NCBI GenBank assembly: GCA_051155755.1
Contig: DAXETY010000169.1
Coordinates: forward strand, 1-8,832
Direction of reading: 5' to 3'
Origin: DAXETY01 sp051155755
GTDB lineage: Bacteria; Desulfobacterota; Desulfobacteria; Desulfobacterales; SG8-13
DNA length: 8,832 bases
Both the position numbers and the translations under genes were made by a program. The notes beneath the pieces were generated by a model. It was given only the letters and a program-made list of their open reading frames with translations. It had not been told where the DNA came from and searched no databases. Shown in pieces: positions 1-6,248 of this stretch (position 1 is its first letter; every line of letters begins with the position of its first letter).

Positions 1-2
1 CG

Positions 3-69
3 GTAGAGTAGGGAGGGAAGTACCCTCCCCCTCGTCAAACCGGACGTATGGATTTCCCATATCCGGCTT
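3..69 (-). ncRNA. Group II intron domains V and VI (catalytic core and branch-point hairpin)
   Basis: Read on the minus strand, 69-37 folds as a domain V hairpin. The lower stem AAGCCGGAT pairs with TCCGGTTT and includes the conserved AGC triad. A CG bulge sits on the 3' side, and the upper stem ATGG pairs with CCAT around a GAAA-containing loop. It is followed by a domain VI hairpin (GGGGAGGG at 30-23, loop TACTT, partner CCCTCCCT at 17-10). The unpaired A at position 9 lies seven nucleotides from the proposed intron end, the usual place for the branch-point adenosine. This RNA should therefore be able to splice by lariat formation. Its place just downstream of the RT stop codon is the standard layout for short-tailed bacterial RTs. 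Confidence 0.85.
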
Positions 70-114
70 TCCTGCAGGCTGTCGCCTCAGGCATGCACCG
101 ATTACCGAAGTTGA

Positions 115-1449
115 TCAGAGGTAAATCAGCCCCATGCGCTTAAAATGCGCATATTCGCTAACCCCTGAAGGTGGACGCCATGGCCGCTGACTGCGACGTT
201 TGAGATGCCTCGACAAACGATGCCGAACATAGCTGTTGATCTGCCGAAAGGCCTTGCGCGGGTACCCTTGCCCAAAATAAGCCGCCCAACCCTTCAGGTG
301 CACATTCAACTCCAACACCATTCGGGGCACCGGCTTATAACACATACGGGCAGCGGTCATCTCCCGCAGCCTGGCTCGCTCCCGAGCCAAGGCCTTTTTG
401 GAAGCCGTCATGTTCAGATACCGCCGTTGCTTGCCATGAAGGTCCTTTTCGAAGCGAAAGGTGTAGCCCAGAAAGTCCAGACTGGCTTTCGGATCGTTGA
501 GCTTCAAGACACGCGTCTTCGTCCGATTGATCTCAAGGCACAGCCACTTTTCCACGGTTGCTTCCACCCAGTCGATGATGCGTCGATCGATAAAGCGTGC
601 CAGGATGACAAAGTCATCCGCGTACCGGACCAGCTTGGCATTGGCCCACCGCGCCGGCCCCTGCTGCCGGTGGAACATCACATCCAGCCAGTGCAGGTAA
701 ACATTTGCCAGAAGCGGCGAGATAACCCCGCCCTGCGGTGTGCCTTGCCTCGAGCCCGGAGCTGCTCCGCCGCTCGACCCACTGCTTTCGTCGACCACCG
801 GCGCCTTCAGCCACATGCGGATCAGCTTCAACACCTGCCGATCGCTGATGCGCATTTGCAGACACGCCAGCAACTTGTCGTGCGGAATCGAGTCAAAATA
901 GCCCTTCAAGTCCGCATCGTACACCGCACAGAACCCGGCTTGCAGGTGGCCACGGATTTCCCGGAGAGCGTCGTGAGCGCTGCGACCCGGCCGGAACCCA
1001 TACGAGCATTCCTTGAAGTCGGCCTCAAAGATCGGCTCCAGGATCAGCAATGCAGCCATCTGCACCACTCGATCCCTGACAGTGGGAATCCCCAACGGCC
1101 TTTTGCCACCAGTTTGCTTTGCAATGTACACGCGTCGCACCGGCTGAGGTTGATAACTGCGCGAACGCAGCTGCCTCTGAATCTCCTTCAGAAAGCACTC
1201 CACCCCGCCTTGAGACTGCTCGACGCTTTGCAGCGCGACGCCATCGACACCGGCTGCGCCACCATTTGCACGCACCCGGTCCCATGCCGCTTTCACCGTG
1301 TCGTCGCGGCTAACGTGACCGTACAACGTGTAAAAGCGAAACTTCGGTTCCTGTTCGGCCTTTTGGCCCAGTTTCCGTCTCAGGGAAGACAGACTCGGCG
1401 GCATAGACCTATCCCGGCCCTCCGCCTCTTCCGTAGTAGGATGCTCCAA
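115..1449 (-). CDS. ltrA: Group II intron reverse transcriptase/maturase
   Basis: This 444-residue protein is the intron's maturase and reverse transcriptase; it helps the RNA fold and splice and copies it into DNA at the target. Visible motifs, in order: an N-terminal segment with the phrase GVDG near residue 68; RVYIAKQTGGKRPLGIPTV (107-125); the palm aspartate in DADLKGYFDSI (178-188); RQGTPQGGVISP (234-245); the catalytic YADD box (276-279); and a maturase thumb (domain X) with LNVHLKGWAAYFG around 381-393. The tail SEYAHFKRMGLIYL ends the protein without an HNH endonuclease domain, so mobility probably relies on nicked or single-stranded targets rather than endonuclease-driven retrohoming. 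The start is a TTG at 1449, preceded by a strong GGGGAGGAG ribosome binding site; the alternative ATG at 1404 lacks a comparable site. The catalytic residues are intact and there is no frameshift, so it looks functional. Confidence 0.95.
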   Translation of the reverse strand: MEHPTTEEAEGRDRSMPPSLSSLRRKLGQKAEQEPKFRFYTLYGHVSRDDTVKAAWDRVRANGGAAGVDGVALQSVEQSQGGVECFLKEIQRQLRSRSYQPQPVRRVYIAKQTGGKRPLGIPTVRDRVVQMAALLILEPIFEADFKECSYGFRPGRSAHDALREIRGHLQAGFCAVYDADLKGYFDSIPHDKLLACLQMRISDRQVLKLIRMWLKAPVVDESSGSSGGAAPGSRQGTPQGGVISPLLANVYLHWLDVMFHRQQGPARWANAKLVRYADDFVILARFIDRRIIDWVEATVEKWLCLEINRTKTRVLKLNDPKASLDFLGYTFRFEKDLHGKQRRYLNMTASKKALARERARLREMTAARMCYKPVPRMVLELNVHLKGWAAYFGQGYPRKAFRQINSYVRHRLSRHLKRRSQRPWRPPSGVSEYAHFKRMGLIYL

Positions 1450-1795
1450 TCGGCTCTCCTCCCCTCTTACCGAAACACTCCTGCAGCAGGGGTCCTTGGC
1501 TCCACGGTGGTTAGTCGCTTCCCGGCTACTATGACCCCCTCCGACTCCCGGTGCAGCCGCGTGACGGTTATGTTTTCCCGTCCCGCGTTGAGGCCGACGG
1601 CCTCACCGCATCGGGTCTCCCAGGTTCCTCGGCTGATCTTTCCGCGCGCGCTGTCCCCAACCACCCCGGAAGGCTCGACGGCTGCTCCTTCTCGTTTCTT
1701 GGCCGTCGATGGCAGGCTTCGCCCTAGTCTGGCAGGCTGGCCGCTCTTCATTTGCGTAACGAGGCCGAATCGGGTTCACTTGCGTTACGGCTCAC
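1450..1795 (-). ncRNA. Group II intron 5' RNA (domains I to start of IV)
   Basis: The stretch between the proposed 5' splice site and the RT start is non-coding, structured RNA read on the minus strand. It is GC-rich and full of short self-complementary segments, such as GTAACG/CGTTAC near 1783-1757 and GAGGCCG/CGGCCTC near 1610-1590. It includes a CCTGGGAGACC run typical of domain I in RT-bearing bacterial introns. The 94-codon ORF across it resembles no known protein and I treat it as chance. Exon-binding sequences were not assigned, because the 5' exon junction is uncertain. Confidence 0.65.
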
Positions 1796-1870
1796 GCGTT
1801 CGCTCGGCGGGGCTTCGACTCAACGGATTACTCCGTGCGCCGCCCGCTCCGCTACCTGCTGAACGAGAAA

Positions 1871-1900
1871 TTGACAGGGTAACCACCTTTCAGGTTACAA
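1871..1900 (+). promoter_or_regulatory. Possible promoter with operator-like palindrome
   Basis: A perfect sigma70-like -35 box, TTGACA (1871-1876), is followed at 18 bases by TTACAA (1895-1900), a weak -10. The inverted repeat GTAACC (1879-1884) / GGTTAC (1893-1898), eight bases apart, falls between and over these boxes, where a repressor site would be expected. If used, it would give a leader of roughly 200 bases before the hydrolase start. The weak -10 and the distance keep this tentative. Confidence 0.3.
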
Positions 1901-2069
1901 GATCAGCCAGGCTTGGCCTGGCGCTTCCAGACGATCGCAAACATTCCGCAGACAAAAGCTCCTGTGACCGGGCGACTCCGGTGAAATGCCCGTCGAATTA
2001 TACGGGGCAAGCCTGCCCGGGCAAAAGATTTATGCCAGAAGTCGGCCTCGACAAGGAATCGGCTTCATA

Positions 2070-2084
2070 TTGACTGTGAGTCAA
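2070..2084. promoter_or_regulatory. Perfect palindrome just upstream of the hydrolase ribosome binding site
   Basis: TTGACT-GTG-AGTCAA has two perfect 6-base arms with a 3-base centre, ending six bases before the AAAGGGG ribosome binding site. It could be a dimeric regulator's operator, or form a small hairpin in the 5' leader. Only one copy was seen, so no regulator can be named. Confidence 0.35.
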
Positions 2085-2105
2085 CCGTAAAAAGGGGACG
2101 ATCCC

Positions 2106-3287
2106 ATGGAGAAAAATCTGCCGTTTGCCCCGGAAGAATACCGGAGCCGGATTCGCAAGACCAAAGAAGCCATGGATCACCGCGGCATGGAACTGCTGCT
2201 GGTCACCGATCCGGCCAATATGAATTACCTGACCGGCTACGACGGATGGTCGTTCTACGTGCACCAGGGAGTGGTCGTGGCTCTGTACGAGGCACAACCG
2301 TTCTGGTTCGGCCGCGAGCAGGATTCCAACGGCGCCCGGCTGACGAGCTGGCTGCCGGACGACTGCATCTTCGGGTACCCGGATCATTACGTTCAGTCGC
2401 GGTATACCCATACCATGCGCTGGTTGGCGAACCTTCTGCGGGAAAAGGGACTGGACAACCGCCGATTTGGCGTGGAAATGGACGGTTACTGGTTCAATGC
2501 CCGGATGTATTTGACCTTGCTGGAAGAACTCCCGCAAGCGTCGCTGACCGACGGCACCAACCTGGTGAACTGGGTTAAAACCATCAAATCTCAGGCGGAA
2601 ATCGACTACATGCGCCAGGCGGCCCGAATCTGTGAATCCGTGATGCAAACCGCCGTCGACACCATCGCCGTGGGCGTGCGCGAAAAAGATGCGGCCGCCA
2701 GGGTGTGTGCCGCCCAGATCGCCGGAACGGAAGCATTCGGCGGATCGTCACCGGCCATCTTTCCGATCATGCCCTCGGCCGAACGAACCGCCACCGCCCA
2801 TCTGACATTCGATCCGGATCGCACATACCGGGAAAACGACGTGGTGCTGCTCGAACTGTGCGGGGCCCGGCATCGCTATCACGCTCCCCTGTCCCGCACG
2901 GTCTTCCTCGGCTAACCGCCGGCGGATCTACAGCAAACCGCCGACGGCGTGGTTCTGGGTCTGCAGGAAACGCTGCAGTTCATCCGGGCCGGTGTGACGG
3001 CCGAAGAAGTCGAAGCACGCTGGCGCGAGGCCATTGCCCACACCGGTGTGGTCAAACCTTCGCGGGTCGGCTATTCTTACGGGTTGAACTACGTTCCGGA
3101 CTGGGGCGAACACACCGTCAGTCTGCGTCCCGGCGACAAGACCGTGCTGCAGCCGGGGATGACCCTGCATTTCATGCCGGGCATCTGGCTGGAAACCTAC
3201 GGGTTCGAATGCAGCGAACCGGTGCTGATTACCGAAGACGGTTGTGAAAAATTCGTGGAATTTCCTCAGAAATTGTTCGTGAAATAG
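2106..3287 (+). pseudogene. doeA: Ectoine hydrolase (DoeA/EutD-type, M24 family), broken by an in-frame TAA
   Basis: Ectoine hydrolase opens the ring of the compatible solute ectoine, the first step of its use as a carbon and nitrogen source in the cytoplasm. Diagnostic family segments are visible: LVTDPANMNYLTGYDGWSFY near residues 33-52, GYPDHYVQS near 96-104, NWVKTIKSQAEIDYMRQAAR near 154-173, HAPLSRTVFLG before the stop, and PDWGEHTVSLRPGDKTVLQPGM and LHFMPGIWL after it. The usual M24 metal ligands are replaced (ELCG and HAP where a metallopeptidase has two aspartates), as expected for the creatinase-like branch. Codon 270 is TAA (2913-2915), but the same frame runs on for 123 more residues to a natural TAG, giving 393 codons, the family's usual length. 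No frameshift is needed. The stop probably replaced a Lys, Glu or Gln codon by one base change. Product 1-269 lacks about a third of the catalytic domain. A GTG at 2949 has no ribosome binding site, so restart is unlikely. Start ATG follows AAAGGGG by eight bases. The family assignment is strong; the exact substrate is inferred, since no doeB or other ectoine genes are in view. Confidence 0.85.
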
Positions 3288-3340
3288 GCCCGTTGGCCCG
3301 TAAAAACCCCGTTTCCCGGTAATTCGCAACTGCTTTTTCT

Positions 3341-3370
3341 ATGAGCTATGAGCCATGAGCTATGAGCTAT
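3341..3370. repeat. Heptanucleotide tandem repeat (ATGAGCY x4)
   Basis: Four head-to-tail copies of a 7-base unit (ATGAGCT, ATGAGCC, ATGAGCT, ATGAGCT) plus a partial AT lie in the 159-base gap between the hydrolase and RidA genes. The copies differ at one base. The array is a candidate variable-number repeat subject to slipped-strand changes. It lies about 80 bases upstream of the ridA start, so copy number could alter promoter spacing, but no promoter was recognised beside it. Confidence 0.9.
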
Positions 3371-3446
3371 TATCGGAATACGGGCAAACGGATTTGAATG
3401 GGTAAAACGGAGAAATAATAACTTTGAAGACAAGGAGAGGCCATCC

Positions 3447-3827
3447 ATGCCCAAGGAAGTCATCTATACCGAAAAGGCCCCCGATCCCGGTCCCTATTCC
3501 CAGGCGATCCGATACGGCAACCTGGTTTTCGTGGCCGGCCAAACGGCCGAAGATCCGACAACCAACCAGCCGGTGCACGGCACCGTCACCGAACAGACCC
3601 GGTTGATCCTGACCAACATCCGTACCATTCTCAAAGCAGCCGGCACCGATCTGGATCACGTGCTGCGCGCCGACGTTTACATTTCCTCGATGGCCATCAA
3701 GGACGAAATGAATGCGGCTTACCGCGAATTTTTCCCCAAGGACCTGCCGGCGCGCAATTGCGTGGCCGTCGCCGGTATCGACGATGGGCTGGATGTGGAG
3801 ATCGAGGTCATAGCGGGGCTGGATTAG
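3447..3827 (+). CDS. ridA: RidA/YjgF/YER057c/UK114-family reactive enamine/imine deaminase
   Basis: RidA proteins hydrolyse reactive enamines and imines released by PLP enzymes, such as 2-aminoacrylate, to ketoacids and ammonia, acting as cytoplasmic homotrimers. The 126-residue length is typical. Visible family features are PGPYSQAI (15-22) with its conserved Tyr, LVFVAGQ (26-32), DLDHVLRADVYI (68-79), and PARNCVAVAG (101-110), which holds the Arg (R103) that binds the substrate carboxylate and the adjacent conserved Cys (C105). The C-terminal DVEIEVIA carries the conserved Glu. An AGGAG site precedes the ATG. It lies 159 bases after the ectoine hydrolase gene on the same strand. RidA-like proteins often accompany amine and amino-acid breakdown genes, so it could protect a nearby aminotransferase or dehydratase step, but a general housekeeping role is equally possible. 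Confidence 0.93.
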   Translation: MPKEVIYTEKAPDPGPYSQAIRYGNLVFVAGQTAEDPTTNQPVHGTVTEQTRLILTNIRTILKAAGTDLDHVLRADVYISSMAIKDEMNAAYREFFPKDLPARNCVAVAGIDDGLDVEIEVIAGLD

Positions 3828-3927
3828 CGTCCATATCGATTTTTCCCGGGTCCGGTTCAATTTGTATCTTCATCGGATCTGACTCCCCGGGGTTGTGCCG
3901 GCAGGGGTTCCCTGACTCTTTGCCGGA

Positions 3928-4728
3928 TCAGTCTTCGGATCGCTGCTGGCAGGCCGGACAGAAATACCCGCTGCGACCGGCCACTTTGATCTTTTCCACC
4001 GGCGTGTCGCAATTCGGACAGATACCGCCTTTATGGCGCTGGGGTATGATGAACCCTGCGGGCATCTTTTCCGGATCGGCATTGGCTTTGATGGAGCGTT
4101 GCAGCACCTGCTTCATGGCGTGGTACAGCGACAGCAGCGCACTGGTGTCGAGCGATACAACGCTGGTTTTCGGATGGATGCCGGCCTGGAAAAGAATTTC
4201 ATCCGAGTAAACGTTACCGATCCCTGCGATAATTTCCTGATTCATCAGGGCCGACTTGATCATACCGCGGCGGCCCTCGAGACATTCCTGGAACGCGTCG
4301 AAATCGAATTCCGGCGACAGTGCATCCGGTCCCAGCCGGTTGGTGTCGATAAATCGGTTCCGATCTCGAATCACCTTCACCGTTCCCAGCAGGCGCTGGT
4401 TGTCGTATGCCAGCTGGTAGCCGTTTTTGAATTTGACCTTCACGCGCTCGTGATCCGGTTCTTTTTCATCGTTTTTGAAATACCGCGGAAAGCCGGTCAT
4501 TCCGAAATGAAGCGTCAGGTATTGACCGTCGTCCAGGTGCACGAAAAGATACTTTCCGTGTCGGGAGGTGCTGTCGAAGCGGCGGCCTTTCAGACGGGCC
4601 TGAAGTTGTCTGGCCGAAATGTTTTTCAAAATGCGGGTGCTGTCGACCTCGACTTTCTGAATATCCTGATGCAGCGAGGTGGAATCCAGATAGCGTTTGA
4701 AGACTTCAACGTCGGGCAGTTCCGGCAT
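3928..4728 (-). CDS. mutM: Formamidopyrimidine-DNA glycosylase (Fpg/Nei family)
   Basis: A base-excision repair enzyme that removes oxidised purines such as 8-oxoguanine and FapyG and cuts the resulting abasic site by beta/delta-elimination. The 266-residue protein starts MPELPDVE, so Pro2 is the N-terminal catalytic nucleophile after Met removal. The catalytic Lys is in RHGKYLF (K59), and FGMTG (75-79) gives the intercalating Met. The H2TH segment is MIKSALMNQEIIAGIGNVY (156-174), and a C-terminal zinc finger has cysteines at 237, 240, 257 and 260 followed by QQR. The start at 4728 was chosen over upstream codons because the family begins exactly at MPELP and GGGAG precedes it by about eight bases. 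Where canonical MutM has DPRRFG, this protein reads DNQRLLG, one residue longer and lacking the Phe, so it may belong to a side branch with altered specificity. It is the last gene of a minus-strand run, convergent with ridA. Confidence 0.93.
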   Translation of the reverse strand: MPELPDVEVFKRYLDSTSLHQDIQKVEVDSTRILKNISARQLQARLKGRRFDSTSRHGKYLFVHLDDGQYLTLHFGMTGFPRYFKNDEKEPDHERVKVKFKNGYQLAYDNQRLLGTVKVIRDRNRFIDTNRLGPDALSPEFDFDAFQECLEGRRGMIKSALMNQEIIAGIGNVYSDEILFQAGIHPKTSVVSLDTSALLSLYHAMKQVLQRSIKANADPEKMPAGFIIPQRHKGGICPNCDTPVEKIKVAGRSGYFCPACQQRSED

Positions 4729-4810
4729 GGCAATTCTCCCTTCCATTGTGAACCAGCATACTACCACACCACCATAGCGATCCGCGGTGAGGCCGGTAAA
4801 TAGAAACTAC

Positions 4811-4836
4811 CCGGTATTTCCCGTCTAAAATAACGG
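4811..4836 (-). terminator. Weak hairpin after apgM, possible terminator or attenuator
   Basis: In the 147-base gap between the apgM stop and the glycosylase start, CCGGTATTT (4811-4819) and AAATAACGG (4828-4836) pair over nine bases with one mismatch and an 8-base loop. No proper T-tract follows on the minus strand, so termination would be partial at best. It may simply separate the glycosylase from the upstream pair. Confidence 0.25.
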
Positions 4837-4875
4837 TAGGAACATCGCCGGGGCCAACCTGCCGCCGATGACCGT

Positions 4876-6204
4876 TCAGGCGTCCGGATCATCGGTGAAG
4901 TGCGGATATACGGAAGGAAAATAGGTGGTTTCTTCCGCGCCGAGCCGGTGGGAGAAAAAAGCGGCTCGATCGGAATAGTTCAGCAGCATGGCCAGCAGTT
5001 GCGCCCCGCGAAGGTCTCCCAACGCCCCGCCAGCTGCATCGATCTCGCTGAATTTCCGCACGGTATCGCGCCGGACGCCCGAACCGGCCAGTGTGACGGG
5101 CACCGGTTCACCCGAATGAATCAACACCGAACTGCAGGGCGTCGAATGATCGGCACAGACTGCAACCAGCAGGTCGCTGCGAGCGGAAAGTGCCGCCGCC
5201 AGCGGCTCCAGGCCCCGGTCCAGAGCGGCGATGACATCGCGTTTGTCGGCCGGTGTGCCATTATGTGCCGTGTGATCCGGAGCCTTGGTGTGCACGTGGA
5301 AAAAATCGCAGTGTTCATCGGACAACGCCGCTTCAACCCGCTCTTGCAGATCCTTGCCGGGGTCGGGTCCGTCTGCGAACCTTCGGGCCTTCATACCCAA
5401 CTCCCGGGCGATTCCCAGGTAGACGCCGCCGGATGCCAGCATCATTGCCTGCAGACCCCACCGCTGGCGGAACGAGGTCACCGACTTGCGCCGACCGCAG
5501 CGCTGGGTCACCAGAAAATTGGGCTTCGGTCCCCTGTCATGACCGGATGCAACCGGTGAGGACAGGCGCCGCCGGCAGAAGGTCAGGTAGCGGTTTACAA
5601 AACGCGCCGTCTGCCCGGCGATCCGGGCCTCCGGATTGGGTACAAGCGGGACGACCCGGGCGATGGGAAGCCCGCTTCGGATGGGATCGGAGTCCGAAAT
5701 ATATGGAGATACCGCCCCCTGCAAAACCAGGATGGCATCGTTGCGTCCGGTTGGATGCAACCGGGCCCGGATGCCCTCGCCTTCGAAACGATCGATATGT
5801 GCATACACACGACCGAGTTCGGCTCTGGTCCCGGCGATTTCGTCCCGGTCCGCATCCAGGATCCAGGCGTTTTCACCCGGAACGATGCGAACCAGGTGGG
5901 CCAGACAGAGCACATCCGCATCTTCGAATGCAATTCCCTCACCGACCGCTTCCAGAAGACCGCGTCCCGGGAAATCACGCGCATCGTATCCAAACATGTA
6001 ATAATGAGCCACCTCGCTGGGCAGGCACTGACCGGGGGAGCCGGCATGATAGAGGCCGTTGCATCCCAGCGAGGCCAGCCGATCGAGATTGGGCGTCTCG
6101 GCCGCCTGCAGCGGGGTCCGGTGATTCAGTTCGGCATAGGCCCGGTCCCCGAGTCCGTCGAGTAAAACCAGAATGATTTTTCCAGCAGGTGGGGTGTAGC
6201 GCAT
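4876..6204 (-). CDS. apgM: Archaeal-type cofactor-independent phosphoglycerate mutase (ApgM)
   Basis: This enzyme interconverts 3- and 2-phosphoglycerate in glycolysis and gluconeogenesis without 2,3-bisphosphoglycerate. It belongs to the alkaline phosphatase superfamily and uses two divalent metals in the cytoplasm. The 442-residue length fits the family. The N-terminal metal motif is VLLDGLGD (13-20), and TPLQAAETPNLDRLA (30-44) is the family signature. SEVAHYYMFGYDARDFPGRG (63-82) supplies the likely phosphorylated Ser63. The C-terminal part shows FFHVHTKAPDHTAHNG (301-316) and VCADHSTP (349-356), with the second metal-binding cluster. The lid domain lies between about residues 75 and 230. 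The ATG follows a modest GGAAG site. It starts 40 bases after the isomerase-like gene, so the two are probably co-transcribed. GPKPNF and QRWGLQAMMLASGG (about 225-260) match the known return to the catalytic domain. No damage is seen. Confidence 0.92.
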   Translation of the reverse strand: MRYTPPAGKIILVLLDGLGDRAYAELNHRTPLQAAETPNLDRLASLGCNGLYHAGSPGQCLPSEVAHYYMFGYDARDFPGRGLLEAVGEGIAFEDADVLCLAHLVRIVPGENAWILDADRDEIAGTRAELGRVYAHIDRFEGEGIRARLHPTGRNDAILVLQGAVSPYISDSDPIRSGLPIARVVPLVPNPEARIAGQTARFVNRYLTFCRRRLSSPVASGHDRGPKPNFLVTQRCGRRKSVTSFRQRWGLQAMMLASGGVYLGIARELGMKARRFADGPDPGKDLQERVEAALSDEHCDFFHVHTKAPDHTAHNGTPADKRDVIAALDRGLEPLAAALSARSDLLVAVCADHSTPCSSVLIHSGEPVPVTLAGSGVRRDTVRKFSEIDAAGGALGDLRGAQLLAMLLNYSDRAAFFSHRLGAEETTYFPSVYPHFTDDPDA

Positions 6205-6227
6205 CGTGCTTCCGCAAAATCATCAAT

Positions 6228-6248
6228 TTTGAAATTTGAAACGCTCAG
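6228..6248 (+). repeat. AT-rich intergenic repeat, copy A
   Basis: TTTGAAATTTGAAACGCTC followed by AG, in plus orientation. It overlaps the isomerase-like gene's stop codon (TGA at 6247-6245) and extends in weaker form into that gene's last codons. It matches copy B, inverted, at 7099-7121, apart from a 2-base insertion in B. The pair brackets the isomerase-like gene. Confidence 0.75.

Larger units (their letters stand above)
3..1795 (-). mobile_element. Group II intron with encoded reverse transcriptase (retroelement)
   Basis: A self-splicing retroelement: catalytic RNA plus a maturase/reverse transcriptase, read on the minus strand. The 3' end is well supported. Domain V and a domain VI hairpin with a bulged A lie at 3-69, and the minus strand reads CTCTAC ending at base 3, matching the AY 3' terminus of group II introns, so only about two bases of 3' exon are in the window. 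The RT gene fills the middle. The 5' end is less certain. I found no GUGYG consensus; the best candidate is GTGAGC starting at 1795, followed by sequence in which GTAACG can pair with CGTTAC to close a domain I helix. The true 5' splice site could be some tens of bases further right. The element lies antisense to, and about 310 bases upstream of, the ectoine hydrolase gene. No other interrupted gene can be seen. Confidence 0.85.
1796..2105. other. Non-coding region between intron 5' end and ectoine hydrolase gene
   Basis: About 310 bases without a convincing gene. It holds the presumed 5' exon of the intron, a TTGACA box with a nearby palindrome (1871-1900), a TGCCCGGGCA palindrome at 2014-2023 and a perfect TTGACT/AGTCAA palindrome at 2070-2084. 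The hydrolase ribosome binding site AAAGGGG lies at 2091-2097. The long plus-strand reading frame crossing here is antisense to the RT gene and is not considered real. Confidence 0.6.

Noticed and set aside
1467..1751. 94-codon minus-strand open frame upstream of the RT
   Set aside because: It lies in the structured 5' RNA of the intron and matches no known protein; its open frame is explained by GC-rich RNA sequence.
1816..1900. Integron attC-like site next to the intron
   Set aside because: GTTGAGT on the minus strand (1822-1816) fits the GTTRRRY core, but no matching partner core at suitable spacing and no cassette structure were found.
205..2073. 622-codon plus-strand open frame across the intron
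   Set aside because: It runs antisense to the RT gene, whose YADD, RQGTPQGG and thumb motifs are unmistakable. The translation has no recognisable domain and is rich in Arg, Pro and His, as shadow frames in GC-rich DNA usually are.
2949..3287. Separate downstream gene starting at GTG 2949
   Set aside because: It is in the same frame as the hydrolase, has no ribosome binding site, and continues the same domain, so it is the 3' part of the interrupted gene.
3896..3926. Bidirectional terminator between ridA and the glycosylase gene
   Set aside because: CCGGCA/TGCCGG can pair, but the loop is 17 bases and no T-tract follows on either strand.
3928..4767. Start of the glycosylase at 4767
   Set aside because: It adds 13 residues before MPELPDVE; the catalytic Pro must be residue 2, and GGGAG precedes the ATG at 4728.
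4033..4803. 256-codon plus-strand frame opposite the glycosylase
   Set aside because: Complementary to the Fpg-family gene, whose catalytic and zinc-finger residues are intact.
5253..6176. 307-codon plus-strand open frame opposite apgM
   Set aside because: Antisense shadow of a well-supported phosphoglycerate mutase; composition is Arg/Pro-rich with no domain.
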